Below are positions 54,830 through 63,927 of a stretch of 64,000 nucleotides of DNA, one piece after another. The notes beneath the pieces are model-generated. The model made no database searches, was not told the origin of the DNA, and was given only the letters and a program-made list of their open reading frames with translations. The translations under genes and the position numbers were made by a program. Positions within the stretch are counted from its first letter, which is position 1, and each line of letters begins with the position of its first letter. Source of the stretch: Bacillota bacterium (GTDB taxonomy: Bacteria; Bacillota; Bacilli; Paenibacillales; UBA4045); contig JAEZQY010000024.1 in NCBI GenBank assembly GCA_023441055.1, forward strand, positions 41,908-105,907, written 5' to 3'.

Positions 54830-55714
54830 CTACAATCTACGCATTCTCACATGCAGCGGCGACGTGCCCCAATGCTTCTTGAACTGATGCGAGAACGTAT
54901 AGGCATCGCTGTACCCAAGCAGCGCCGCTACATCCGCAACCTTCATCCCGGATTCGTATAAGCACTTATACGCCAAGTCCATCTGCACCATGAGCTGATA
55001 CGATTTCGGGGTGAGGCCTACCTCCGATTTGAACCGCTTCTGCAAGCTGCGGATGGAGATGCCAGCCTCGCGTGCCACCTCAGCAATCGACAGACGCCGC
55101 TCGGCATGCGCCTCGATATATCGAATCGCTCGCTGCACCTCGGTCGCTTCCTTGACCGGCTCAATCGGGCCTCCGAGCAGGGACGCGTACAGCTCATAGA
55201 TCAGCTGATGGGTCAGCAAGGCAGCCATCTTCTTCAGCTCTGCCGTCATGTCGCCATGCACCAGCGCATGGATCTTGCCTGTCATTTCATCATAGCGATC
55301 GACATCCTCTACCTCAGCGCCTATATAGAACGGAGTCGGTGTCTGATAGCATGCTCGCTCTCCGTACTCTCCGTACCGATACAAGCCGAAGCGAAGCCCG
55401 GAGATGAGCAAGGGATCGTCGCTTCGATGGACGGCATGGTAGGGGTATGCATTGCTGACCAGCACGAGACTGCCCCGCTTCAACGTGAGCTCGGCTCCAT
55501 CGTCCATCTGATAATACCCTTCCCCGCCGCGAACATACAGCAGATGCATATCCTCCTGCAGCTGCCGCCCCTTCTTCCATCCCGGGTATACCGGATACCG
55601 GAAGCTGCCGTGCATACGAACCCCGTGCGTCTCCGGCATCATCGCCACGAACGTCTTAAGTCCAGCCGCAGCTGATTGACTTGCGACTACAGTGCCCGGT
55701 TTCAATTCCGTCAT
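54830..55714 (-). CDS. AraC-family regulator with cupin sensor
   Basis: About 295 residues. The N-terminal half is a cupin-type ligand domain (DGAELTLKRGSLVLVSNAYP). The C-terminal half has two helix-turn-helix motifs (LSIAEVAREAGISIRSLQKR; MKVADVAALLGYSDAYTFSH), the second ending in HQFKKHWGTSP. The start is uncertain: ATG at 55714 without a clear SD, or TTG at 55720. Divergent to the sulfatase gene, so it is probably its regulator. Confidence 0.9.
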   Translation of the reverse strand: MTELKPGTVVASQSAAAGLKTFVAMMPETHGVRMHGSFRYPVYPGWKKGRQLQEDMHLLYVRGGEGYYQMDDGAELTLKRGSLVLVSNAYPYHAVHRSDDPLLISGLRFGLYRYGEYGERACYQTPTPFYIGAEVEDVDRYDEMTGKIHALVHGDMTAELKKMAALLTHQLIYELYASLLGGPIEPVKEATEVQRAIRYIEAHAERRLSIAEVAREAGISIRSLQKRFKSEVGLTPKSYQLMVQMDLAYKCLYESGMKVADVAALLGYSDAYTFSHQFKKHWGTSPLHVRMRRL

Positions 55715-55828
55715 CCCCAATCTTATTGACCTGTTGTTCGTATTTTAACATGAAATTGGTCGGATCGGACATTCCGCTTGTGAGTGGTCACGGCTATAAT
55801 GAAGCACAGAACACGAAGGAGGAATAGA

Positions 55829-57280
55829 ATGAAAGCCATTATGGTCATGTTCGATTCACTCAACCGGCTGATGCTGCCCAATTACGGCTGCGACTGGGTC
55901 AAGGCGCCCAACTTCCAACGACTAGCGGAGAGGACCGTCACCTTCGACACGGCCTATGTGGGCAGTATGCCCTGCATGCCAGCCAGAAGAGAATTGCATA
56001 CCGGCAGGCATAACTTCTTGCATCGCAGCTGGGGTCCAATCGAGCCATTCGATGATTCGATGCCGGAGCTGTTGAAGCAGAACGGCGTCTATACCCATCT
56101 GGTCACCGATCACCAGCATTATTGGGAGGATGGCGGCGCCACTTACCATACTCGGTACAGCTCATTCGAGCTCGTCCGCGGGCAGGAAGGCGATCCGTGG
56201 AAGGGTGAGGTCGCTGACCCGGACATTCCCGAACACAAGGGCCAGCTATGGAGGCAGGACGCGATCAATCGGACCTATATCCAGCGGGAAGAGGATATGC
56301 CGCAGGCCCGAACCTTCCAGCACGGCCTGGATTTTATCGAGAAGAACAAGGACGCAGACAACTGGATGCTGCAGATTGAAACGTTCGATCCGCATGAGCC
56401 CTTCTATACGATGGAGCAGTATCAGGCGTTGTATCCGCATGACTACGACGGACCGCAATTCGATTGGCCATTCTATCGGCGTGTAGAGCCGGACGAGCGA
56501 GACAGTATTGCGCATATGCGCTTCATGAATGCCGCTCTGATCAGCATGTGCGATGCCTACCTGGGCCGCGTGCTGGACATGATGGATTGCTATGACATGT
56601 GGCAGGATACGATGCTGATTGTTAACACGGATCATGGCTTCCTGCTGGGCGAGCATGATTGGTGGGGCAAGTGCGCCATGCCGTTCTATGAGGAAATCGC
56701 GCATATTCCGCTGTTCGTCTGGGACCCTAGGTCCGCGATAGCCAATGAACGAAGGGATGCGCTTGTATCAACCATCGATCTGGCTCCTACGCTGCTGGAA
56801 TTGTTCCAAGTGCCGATCCCGTCCGATATGCAGGGACGCAGTCTGAAGGACGTCATCCGCAGCAACGCCCGCATTCACGATGGTATCCTGTTCGGCATCC
56901 ACGGCGGGCATGTGAATTGCACTGACGGGCGCTATGTGTACATGAGAGCGCCGCATTCACCCGAGAATACGCCACTGTATGAATACACGCTGATGCCGAC
57001 GCATATGCGGAGCCGGTTCGCCATGAATGAATTGACAGATATCACGCTGGCAGACCCATTCCCCTTCACCAAAAATAGTAAAACGATGCGGATTCCCGGC
57101 CGCCCAGCCTTCGAGACGCATGCATTCGGGACGCTGCTCTATGATCTCCATCAGGATCCGGAGCAGCTGTCGCCAATCGATAATCCGGAAGCGGAAGCTC
57201 GAATGATCGACTTATTGCAGCAGCTTATGAAGGAGAACGACGTACCACTCGAGCAGTTCGTACGGCTTGGCCTAAATTAA
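55829..57280 (+). CDS. Type I sulfatase
   Basis: About 483 residues with AAGGAGG six bases before the ATG at 55829. Cys49 lies in MPCMPARRELHTGR, the CxPxR motif whose cysteine is converted to formylglycine. Metal ligands include the early Asp (MVMFDSLNR) and NTDHGFLLGEHDWWGK. No signal peptide, so probably cytosolic and acting on imported sulfated sugars. The maturation enzyme is not in the window. The gene is followed by a terminator and lies divergent to an AraC regulator. Confidence 0.93.
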   Translation: MKAIMVMFDSLNRLMLPNYGCDWVKAPNFQRLAERTVTFDTAYVGSMPCMPARRELHTGRHNFLHRSWGPIEPFDDSMPELLKQNGVYTHLVTDHQHYWEDGGATYHTRYSSFELVRGQEGDPWKGEVADPDIPEHKGQLWRQDAINRTYIQREEDMPQARTFQHGLDFIEKNKDADNWMLQIETFDPHEPFYTMEQYQALYPHDYDGPQFDWPFYRRVEPDERDSIAHMRFMNAALISMCDAYLGRVLDMMDCYDMWQDTMLIVNTDHGFLLGEHDWWGKCAMPFYEEIAHIPLFVWDPRSAIANERRDALVSTIDLAPTLLELFQVPIPSDMQGRSLKDVIRSNARIHDGILFGIHGGHVNCTDGRYVYMRAPHSPENTPLYEYTLMPTHMRSRFAMNELTDITLADPFPFTKNSKTMRIPGRPAFETHAFGTLLYDLHQDPEQLSPIDNPEAEARMIDLLQQLMKENDVPLEQFVRLGLN

Positions 57281-57287
57281 ACACAGA

Positions 57288-57329
57288 AAACCGCTTGTTC
57301 CTATAGCTGACTACAGGAATAAGCGGTTT
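57288..57329 (+). terminator. Terminator after the sulfatase gene
   Basis: Stem AAACCGCTT (57288-57296) with AAGCGGTTT (57321-57329) and an inner five-base pairing; T-rich sequence follows. It also separates the sulfatase gene from the tRNA on the other strand. Confidence 0.8.
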
Positions 57330-57341
57330 ATTCGTCGCATA

Positions 57342-57417
57342 TGGTGGGTTCTCAGGGGCTCGAACCCTGGACCTAATGATTAAGAGTCATTTGCTCTACC
57401 AACTGAGCTAAGAACCC
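57342..57417 (-). tRNA. tRNA-Lys (anticodon CTT)
   Basis: 76 bases including encoded CCA. Acceptor GGGTTCT pairs with AGAACCC; D arm AGCTCAGTTGGTAGAGC; anticodon loop CTCTTAA gives CTT, which reads AAG; T arm GGTTCGAGCC. The remaining gap to 57627 holds only the promoter region of the next gene. Confidence 0.97.
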
Positions 57418-57626
57418 ATACGCTTAAGGCGACAAGAGTTATAATATAACATTCATCACCTGGTTGTCAATCAAAGTTCGTATGGAAATTTATTACTAGC
57501 CGAACGCGTATGTCACAAATCTATGATTTCTAGTAGAAACGCATAAGTTTATGGGGCTTCCTGTCGCTGATGCTTATGGTAAACTAAGGATAAGCGGTTA
57601 ATTACAAGCGAATAGGAGAATTCGAT

Positions 57627-58607
57627 ATGTCAACGAATCATCGACGTAATGAACCATTAGTTAAGCACATCTATACGGCCGATCCGTCTGCCCATGTCTT
57701 CGAGGGCAAGCTGTACATCTATCCCTCTCATGATCTGGACGAAGTGCGCGAATCCAATGATAATGGCGATCAGTACAATATGGAGGATTACCATGTTCTG
57801 TCCCTGGATGATGTCGACGCGCCTTGCGAGGATCATGGCGAAGCGCTGCATATTCGCGATGTGCCATGGGCCAAGAAGCAGATGTGGGCACCTGACGCCG
57901 CTTATAAGAACAATACGTACTACTTGTTCTTCCCCGCGCGCGATCAGAACGATATCTTCCGCATCGGTGTTGCGACAAGCTCGAAGCCGGCTGGCCCGTT
58001 CAAGCCGGAGCCGACTTACATTCCCGGCAGCTTCAGCATCGACCCCGCCGTATTCATTGATGAGGATAACCGGGCGTATATGTACTTCGGCGGACTCTGG
58101 GGCGGGCAGCTGGAGAAGTGGCAGACGGGCAGCTTCGTTGCCGATGCGGAGGGACCAGCTCCGGACGCGCCTGCACTCGGTCCAATCGTTGCTGAGATGA
58201 GTGAGGATATGCTCAGCTTCAAGGAAGCGCCTCAGGAAATCTCGATTGTGGACGAGCATGGCGATCCGATACTAGCAGGCGATGAGGACCGGCGCTACTT
58301 CGAGGGTCCTTGGGTGCATAAGTATAACGGGAAGTACTACCTGTCGTATTCTACCGGCAGCACGCACTTCATCGTCTATGCGATCAGCGACAATCCGATG
58401 GGACCGTATGTGTACCAGGGCCGTATCCTAACACCCGTTCTCGGCTGGACGACGCATCACTCCATCGTCGAATTCAAGAACAAGTGGTACTTGTTCTATC
58501 ACGATAGCTCGCTGTCGGGCGGAGCGGACAACAAGCGCAGCGTCAAGATGACTGAGCTGACGTACAACGACGATGGCACGATTCAGACAATCGATCCTTA
58601 TGCATAA
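57627..58607 (+). CDS. GH43-family glycosidase
   Basis: 326 residues, no signal peptide. Five-bladed propeller of GH43 with the expected acids: Asp19 (YTADPSAHVFEGKLYIYPSH), Asp139 (SFSIDPAVFIDE) and Glu226 (YFEGPWVHKYNGKYYLSYS). Family members act as arabinofuranosidases or xylosidases in the cytosol. AGGAG precedes the ATG. It stands alone between the tRNA and a convergent zinc-ribbon gene. Confidence 0.93.
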   Translation: MSTNHRRNEPLVKHIYTADPSAHVFEGKLYIYPSHDLDEVRESNDNGDQYNMEDYHVLSLDDVDAPCEDHGEALHIRDVPWAKKQMWAPDAAYKNNTYYLFFPARDQNDIFRIGVATSSKPAGPFKPEPTYIPGSFSIDPAVFIDEDNRAYMYFGGLWGGQLEKWQTGSFVADAEGPAPDAPALGPIVAEMSEDMLSFKEAPQEISIVDEHGDPILAGDEDRRYFEGPWVHKYNGKYYLSYSTGSTHFIVYAISDNPMGPYVYQGRILTPVLGWTTHHSIVEFKNKWYLFYHDSSLSGGADNKRSVKMTELTYNDDGTIQTIDPYA

Positions 58608-58618
58608 GGTATAGACAA

Positions 58619-58641
58619 GGGGCTGTCCAATGGACAGCCCC
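58619..58641. terminator. Terminator between convergent genes
   Basis: Perfect 10-bp stem GGGGCTGTCC with GGACAGCCCC, loop AAT, at 58619-58641. It serves the GH43 gene and perhaps the convergent small gene ending at 58643. Confidence 0.8.
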
Positions 58642-58642
58642 T

Positions 58643-58879
58643 CTACTTATTCTCCTCGATCGTTCCTTCCTTCATAATGAAGAACCCGCGCTCCACGAAC
58701 GTCAGGATCTTGCGAACACTCACGCCGGTATGATTAGATATATCAAGCACTGTCCGATTCCCATGCTCCACGATCATGTCGTGTATCTTGTTATAATTGC
58801 GCTCGCAATCGCCGCACATCTTCTTCACGGTCTTCACATGCAGATTGCCGCAATAGTCGCAGATCTGATAATTCCCCAT
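58643..58879 (-). CDS. YvyF-like zinc-ribbon protein
   Basis: 78 residues. CDYC and CGDC form a zinc ribbon in the first 25 residues; the rest reads as a small helix-turn-helix (VLDISNHTGVSVRKILTFVE). This layout resembles the YvyF/TIGR03826 flagellar-operon protein but is shorter. AAGGGG precedes the ATG. No flagellar genes are nearby. It is 19 bases after the flavoprotein gene. Confidence 0.72.
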   Translation of the reverse strand: MGNYQICDYCGNLHVKTVKKMCGDCERNYNKIHDMIVEHGNRTVLDISNHTGVSVRKILTFVERGFFIMKEGTIEENK

Positions 58880-58898
58880 AATATCCCCTTCACTGGCG

Positions 58899-59816
58899 TT
58901 AATGGATCGCGCGCTTCCAGTCTTCCTCTAACAGCTCGCTATTGATTGCAACTGCCGCTATTGAACCAAGCGAAGCTGCTGTAATGATCTGATACTTCTC
59001 CGATGCGGCATCACCGGCGCTATATACCCCCGGCAGATTCGTTCTACCCGCATCATTCGTTACCACATGACCCGCTTCGGTCGTCTCGCAGCCCATGCGC
59101 CGCGGCAGATCGGAGCCTGCGACGAGCTTCGGCGCGAAGAAGATGCCTTCGCAGGCGATTGCGTAGCCATCCTGCAGTACAATCTGCTCGACCTGTCCAT
59201 CCATAGATTGGATGTGATGAATAGGCGTGTCATACACCTCCACCTGATGCTTCAGCAGGTCCGCTCTCTCCTCCGCGGTCAATCCCTCAGCACCGTTCGT
59301 GCAGATAAAGTACTGATTCGTCCAGCCGGCCAGCATGGCGCCCAGATGGTACGCTGCCTTGCCCCCGGCAATAATCGCAAGCCGCTTATCGCGCATCTCC
59401 CAGCCATCGCAATATGGACATACGAATGCACTGCGACCGTATACCTCGCTGAGGCCCTCAATCTCTATAGGCAGATCTCGCATTCCTGTGGCGAAGATCA
59501 GCTTCTTGCTTGTATACGCAGCGCCCTGCGCGGTGCTAATATGAAACTCGCCATCCCCGCCTTCGATGGACGCTGCGATGTCATCTTGCAGCTCAACCGT
59601 CGGATAGGTCATTAGCTGCTCAATCGCGATTCTTCTTAATTCACTCGGTGTAATGCCATCACGCGTAAGAAAGCCATGAGACTCTCGTGTAACGCGGTTA
59701 CGCGGCTTCCCTTCGTCTATGACGATGACGCTTCTCCTCGATCTGCCCAATACCAATGCGGCGCTCAGCCCAGCCGGACCTCCGCCTATTATGGCAACCT
59801 CATAGTGTTGTCCCAT
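58899..59816 (-). CDS. Thioredoxin-reductase-like NAD(P)/FAD oxidoreductase
   Basis: 305 residues. FAD motif VAIIGGGPAGLSAAL near the N-terminus, a redox-type CPYCDG near 137-142, an NAD(P)-site region with LAIIAGGKAAYHLG and the C-terminal FAD motif GVYSAGDAAS. The NAD(P) loop lacks the usual GGG, so it could be a thioredoxin reductase-like or ferredoxin-NADP type enzyme with a variant site. Cytosolic. No SD-supported alternative start. Upstream of the zinc-ribbon gene. Confidence 0.9.
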   Translation of the reverse strand: MGQHYEVAIIGGGPAGLSAALVLGRSRRSVIVIDEGKPRNRVTRESHGFLTRDGITPSELRRIAIEQLMTYPTVELQDDIAASIEGGDGEFHISTAQGAAYTSKKLIFATGMRDLPIEIEGLSEVYGRSAFVCPYCDGWEMRDKRLAIIAGGKAAYHLGAMLAGWTNQYFICTNGAEGLTAEERADLLKHQVEVYDTPIHHIQSMDGQVEQIVLQDGYAIACEGIFFAPKLVAGSDLPRRMGCETTEAGHVVTNDAGRTNLPGVYSAGDAASEKYQIITAASLGSIAAVAINSELLEEDWKRAIH

Positions 59817-59993
59817 ACTTCACCGCCTAATCTTATAGGGTGATAGTTCCATTTACAATCATAACCAATTCAATCCTATACAGGCAAGTCACTTCAGTAG
59901 AATATCGGACAAGCCTTCCTCCTCTAGCATGCGCCGCTCTAGATGGGCTATAATTAGACCTCGAGATCATGGAAGAAGGCAGGTGCATCGCGA

Positions 59994-60803
59994 ATGATCT
60001 ATCTGAAGAGCTTCAAGCTCTCTCCTCAAACGAATACGAATCCGAATGCGTACCCTTATAATATCTTCAATAAATATAGGGGAGATGTGTTTATTTTCGA
60101 TAAGATTACGGTTCTCTATGGCAATAACGGCTCGGGTAAATCCACCCTGCTCAACCTGATCGCCAACAAGCTGCAGATTAAGGGCCATGAGGATATCCTA
60201 AACACAAGCTATAGCTATTACACGCGCGTTTATGTGCAGGACTGCACGCCCGGGATGGGCGACAGCCGGATTGAAGGCGAGTCGGATCGACTGCCGCCGA
60301 GCAGCATGTATATCAAGAGTGAGGATATTCTGTATGAGATTAAGAAGATCCAGCAGGAGGGTGTGCTGAGGGAAGGCTACTTGTATCAGCACGCCAAGCT
60401 CGGGTATACGAAGGAGCAGCTCGAGGAGCTACGGCAATCCGAGCAGATGGCGAGACAGATCGAGATTATGAAGTTTGCGAATGAGAAATACTCCAATGGC
60501 GAAACGTCGATGCAGATCTTCGAGGAGTATCTCGTGCCAGACGCCCTGTTCTTGCTGGACGAGCCAGAGACATCGCTGTCACCACGCAATCAGATCCGCT
60601 TGGCGGAGGAGCTGAACAGGCTGGCGAGATATCATGATTGTCAATTCATTATTGCCACGCATTCCCCATTCCTGTTGGGAACGCTGGGGGCCAAGATTTA
60701 TAATCTCGACAGCCCCCAGCTGCGGATATGTGCGTGGCATGAGTTAGACAATGTCCGCTTCTTCCAACAGTTCTTCCAATCGCATGAACGGGATTTTGAG
60801 TAA
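59994..60803 (+). CDS. AAA-family ATPase of the ABC/SMC type
   Basis: 269 residues. Walker A NNGSGKSTLLNLIAN (about 45-58), Walker B FLLDEPETSLSPRN, and a switch histidine in FIIATHSPFLLG. The short middle region carries a helical insert. No membrane segments and no transporter partner, so it is a cytosolic ATPase like the many RecF/SMC-type predicted ATPases, function unknown. AAGGCAGG lies upstream. Confidence 0.88.
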   Translation: MIYLKSFKLSPQTNTNPNAYPYNIFNKYRGDVFIFDKITVLYGNNGSGKSTLLNLIANKLQIKGHEDILNTSYSYYTRVYVQDCTPGMGDSRIEGESDRLPPSSMYIKSEDILYEIKKIQQEGVLREGYLYQHAKLGYTKEQLEELRQSEQMARQIEIMKFANEKYSNGETSMQIFEEYLVPDALFLLDEPETSLSPRNQIRLAEELNRLARYHDCQFIIATHSPFLLGTLGAKIYNLDSPQLRICAWHELDNVRFFQQFFQSHERDFE

Positions 60804-60860
60804 CAGCATGGAGACCCGACGAGCGTTCGACCTGAATCGGAATCGAAGCCTACGCTGCGC

Positions 60861-62120
60861 TTACACCAGCTTCACTAAGCTGTAATTCTTCTTGCCCCTG
60901 CGAATGATGATATAGCGGCCGCCGATCGCCAGGGAATCCGTGACCTCCAGCGCCAGATCGCTGACACGCTCGCCGTTCATGGAGATGGCGCCGTTCGTAA
61001 TGTCCTCTCGCGCTTGGCGCTTAGACGGAGTAATGCCCAGCTCTACCAGCCAGTCCACGATATTCTTCGCTTCGCGCCCTGTCTCGAATGTCGGCATCTC
61101 CTTGAAGCCCTGCTCGATCTCCGCAGCAGTCAGCGAACGGATATCGCCGCTGAACAGCGCCGCCGTAATGCGCTTCGCTTGCTCGAGATGCTCCTCGCCG
61201 TGCACGAACCGCGTCATCTCTTCAGCCAGCGCGATCTGCGCGGCCCGCTTATGCGGCTCCGTCTCCACCTTGTCTGCCAATTCCTCAATCTGCTCCTTCG
61301 TTAGGAAGGTGAAGTACTTCAGGTACTTGACGACGTCACGATCATCCGTATTCGCCCAGAACTGGTAGAACTCATAGGGCGATGTCTTGTTCGGATCGAG
61401 CCAGATCGAGCCGCCTGCAGTCTTGCCGAACTTCGTGCCGTCGGATTTCAGCATCAGCGGAATCGTCAGCCCGTAAGCTCTGGCCTCAGGGCCTTCCTTC
61501 CTGCGAATGAGGTCGAGGCCGCTCGTAATATTGCCCCACTGATCCGAGCCGCCGATCTGCAGCTGCACATCCTCATGCTGGTACAGATGCAGGTAGTCCA
61601 GCGACTGCAGAATCTGGTAGGAGAATTCCGTGTAGGAGATCCCGCTATCCAGTCGACTTGCGACTACATCCTTAGCCAGCATCGCGTTGATGCTGAAATT
61701 CTTGCCGTAATCCCGCAGGAATTCGATCACATTGATCTGATGCGTCCAATCGTAGTTGTTCACCATTCGGATCTGATTATCGCCCTCTGTCACGAACAGC
61801 TTCTTCATCTGCGCGGTCAGCGCCTCGACATTCGCCTGAACCTGCTCCAGCGTCTGCAGAGAGCGCTCGGATTGCCGCCCGCTCGGATCACCAATCGTAC
61901 CGGTCGCGCCGCCAATCAGAATAACCGGGCGATGGCCCGCCAGCTGGAATCGCTTCAGCACCATGAACGGAATGAGATGGCCGATATGCATGCTGTCTCC
62001 CGTAGGGTCAACGCCGCAGTACAGCGACACCGACTTCTGATTCGTCAGCTCGCGCAGTCCCTCTGCATCCGTCTGTTGATTGATCGCATCGCGCCATTCT
62101 AATTCATCGATAATATTCAC
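60861..62120 (-). CDS. tyrS: Tyrosyl-tRNA synthetase
   Basis: About 419 residues starting with GTG at 62120 (GAGGAG nine bases upstream; the frame runs on to an ATG at 62144 without SD). Class I catalytic domain with the HIGH signature in GDSMHIGHLIPFMVL and the KMSKS equivalent KFGKTAGG, then the anticodon-binding helices and a C-terminal S4-like RNA-binding domain (PSKRQAREDITNGAISMNGE). Charges tRNA-Tyr. Controlled by the T-box immediately upstream. Confidence 0.97.
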   Translation of the reverse strand: MNIIDELEWRDAINQQTDAEGLRELTNQKSVSLYCGVDPTGDSMHIGHLIPFMVLKRFQLAGHRPVILIGGATGTIGDPSGRQSERSLQTLEQVQANVEALTAQMKKLFVTEGDNQIRMVNNYDWTHQINVIEFLRDYGKNFSINAMLAKDVVASRLDSGISYTEFSYQILQSLDYLHLYQHEDVQLQIGGSDQWGNITSGLDLIRRKEGPEARAYGLTIPLMLKSDGTKFGKTAGGSIWLDPNKTSPYEFYQFWANTDDRDVVKYLKYFTFLTKEQIEELADKVETEPHKRAAQIALAEEMTRFVHGEEHLEQAKRITAALFSGDIRSLTAAEIEQGFKEMPTFETGREAKNIVDWLVELGITPSKRQAREDITNGAISMNGERVSDLALEVTDSLAIGGRYIIIRRGKKNYSLVKLV

Positions 62121-62147
62121 ACTAACCCACTCCTCTTTTTGCAAAAT

Positions 62148-62413
62148 AAAAAACGCCCCTAGTCTGTAAGACTATAGGGACGATTGTTGAAACCGTGGTA
62201 CCACCCAGATTGCATCGATGGCATCGGCTTGTGGGCCGATCATCGATACCGCTCATTGGCGAGATAACGTTCGCCGCTGCCGCTCGGCATTACCCGAGAT
62301 ACTCCAGAGTGTAATTCGCCATCTTACTATGTGTCGGGTTCCATCAACCCCCGACTTGCTGGGACAGGGAATAAGCGGCTACTGATCTCCATCTTCGTAT
62401 TGCATATGAAATT
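62148..62413 (-). promoter_or_regulatory. T-box riboswitch of tyrS
   Basis: On the minus strand the T-box sequence TGGGTGGTACCACGG (62193-62207) precedes a terminator stem (62154-62164 with 62170-62182) and a T-run. A UAC triplet at 62311-62313 sits where the tyrosine specifier is expected, in an AATTACACTC loop. A GAUGG/AGTA region further upstream is the start of stem I. Uncharged tRNA-Tyr should favour the antiterminator and read-through into tyrS. Confidence 0.93.
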
Positions 62414-62419
62414 ATCAAC

Positions 62420-62448
62420 AGTATATTGAATTCATGGGACACTGTCAA
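62420..62448 (-). promoter_or_regulatory. tyrS promoter
   Basis: TTGACA (62443-62448), a 17-base spacer and TATACT (62420-62425) on the minus strand. The start point near 62413 leads directly into the T-box. Confidence 0.85.
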
Positions 62449-62540
62449 TTGTGCTGGCGGTGAGCTGTGACCGACATGCATATTCTCGCTTGGAGATAGG
62501 GATTCTATAATGGTCTTGACCATCACAAGGAGGAATGAAT

Positions 62541-62993
62541 GTGAACCAATCGTACAGCCAGATCACCCATTCAATCAATCAATGTGAGCAGATCATCCAG
62601 CAGCTGGTTAATCAAACGCAACAGGCTAGTCAGAACTATCAGATGCTTCTGCAGCAGGAGCAGCAGAATGCGCAGCGTCTAGAGGAGCTGGCTCAGAAGG
62701 AGCAGCGGGCCGCCCAGATGATCCAAACTGCGCTGCAAGGTCACCAAACCGCACTGCAGCAGCTGCATCAAGTCGCTAATCTCTGTCAGCAGATCGAGCA
62801 GTCCGTTCGCTCACAGACCACGACTTCGTTCATGTCTAATCAAAGCCAAACGACGACTCCTTCGTATATGCAATCTGGGCAATCGACAACACCTTCGTAT
62901 ATGCAATCCGGGCAATCCGGGTTTAATACGGGATACAGCAGCAGCTATAGCTCGCCCAGCACGACCACGACTAGCCAGTACAGATCGCAATAA
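62541..62993 (+). CDS. Q-rich coiled-coil protein with low-complexity tail
   Basis: About 150 residues. GTG start at 62541 with AAGGAGG seven bases upstream; an ATG at 62535 is one base from the SD. Residues 1-95 are a Gln-rich coiled coil (CEQIIQQLVNQTQQASQNYQ). The tail is Ser/Thr/Gln-rich with a repeated TTPSYMQSGQS unit. No signal peptide. Similar short Q-rich coiled coils occur in Paenibacillus and are poorly characterised, some possibly spore-coat-associated. Function unknown. Confidence 0.75.
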   Translation: MNQSYSQITHSINQCEQIIQQLVNQTQQASQNYQMLLQQEQQNAQRLEELAQKEQRAAQMIQTALQGHQTALQQLHQVANLCQQIEQSVRSQTTTSFMSNQSQTTTPSYMQSGQSTTPSYMQSGQSGFNTGYSSSYSSPSTTTTSQYRSQ

Positions 62994-63140
62994 GGCTGGT
63001 TCCATAACAAGCATTTTGGTATAGTAGATATATCGGTCATGAAGAACATGCCGCTTTCATACACGCACCCGGTTGAATGGGATCGCGTGGATGAGGGCGG
63101 CATTTTTGTTGGCCAGGAGATTATTGGGGGCGTGGTTGTG

Positions 63141-63788
63141 ATGAGTTTTGAACAGGATTATGAGCAGTGGCTGCAGGGCCAGATTGAGGAAGAATCGAAT
63201 CCCAGACGGCGCGAATTGCTCAAGAAAGGACTCGGTCACGGTACAGTCGAGCTGCTGCGAACGATCTGGTATCCGGCGATTGGCAACTTTGATCATTTAT
63301 ATGCAGAATGGGAGGTGCGCGACTTCAACAACAGCTATCGCTATCTCGACTTGGCCTACATACCCGGGAATGCCAAGGGGAACATTGAAATTCACGGCTT
63401 CAAGTCCCATGCCCGAGATTTGGATGTGACACGCTTCAAGGACCTCTGCCGCAGACAGAGCTTATTAACGCTCGACGACTGGCTGTATCTGCCGATTGCC
63501 TATCTGTCCATACGGGATAAACCGGAGCTATGCAAGCAGCTCATTCTCTCCTTCGTCGGCAAATTCATGTCGATGGATGTGCAGCCTGAGCTGTCCTGGC
63601 TCGAGGCCGAGACTGTGCGATTGTCGCGGCGCTTGCTGCGGCCCTTCACGCCGCTTGAGCTGGCAGCGCATCTTCGCATCACCGATCGGCATGCCAGGCG
63701 CATCCTGCATCGGCTCACCGAGCAGCATATCTTGCATGTTGCAGGCGGCCAGCAGCGTTATCGCACGTTCCAATATGCGTGGCGCTAA
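63141..63788 (+). CDS. Putative HTH protein, Paenibacillus type
   Basis: About 215 residues from ATG at 63141 (MSFEQDYEQWLQGQI), with GGGGG ten bases upstream; the longer frame to 63039 lacks an SD. The N-terminal part is charged and helical (NPRRRELLKKGLGHGTVELL). The middle resembles a nuclease-like core (YLDLAYIPGNAKGNIEIHGF with possible acidic residues). The C-terminus is a winged helix (LAAHLRITDRHARRILHRLT). It may be a DNA-binding regulator; a nuclease-like fold is possible but I would not assert activity. Confidence 0.72.
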   Translation: MSFEQDYEQWLQGQIEEESNPRRRELLKKGLGHGTVELLRTIWYPAIGNFDHLYAEWEVRDFNNSYRYLDLAYIPGNAKGNIEIHGFKSHARDLDVTRFKDLCRRQSLLTLDDWLYLPIAYLSIRDKPELCKQLILSFVGKFMSMDVQPELSWLEAETVRLSRRLLRPFTPLELAAHLRITDRHARRILHRLTEQHILHVAGGQQRYRTFQYAWR

Positions 63789-63867
63789 TTGGCGCAGCTT
63801 CTATCGCCGCTGTTGGCGCACTAATCGCAGCTGTTGGCGCTATATTGCTGCTGTTGGCGTTAACGGA
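63789..63867. repeat. Short tandem repeats after the HTH gene
   Basis: Three to four units with the core GCTGTTGGCGC at about 20-21-base spacing follow the HTH stop. They are imperfect and do not encode a protein. Confidence 0.6.
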
Positions 63868-63927
63868 CCCAGTCGGGTTAACCCCCTAAGTTTGGACACT
63901 TTCCACATGCAAACTCGCTCAATCGCA

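Noticed and set aside
55106..55675. 189-codon plus-strand frame opposite the AraC gene
   Set aside because: Antisense shadow of a clear AraC-type protein.
57657..58259. 200-codon minus-strand frame opposite GH43
   Set aside because: Shadow of a GH43 gene with intact catalytic residues.
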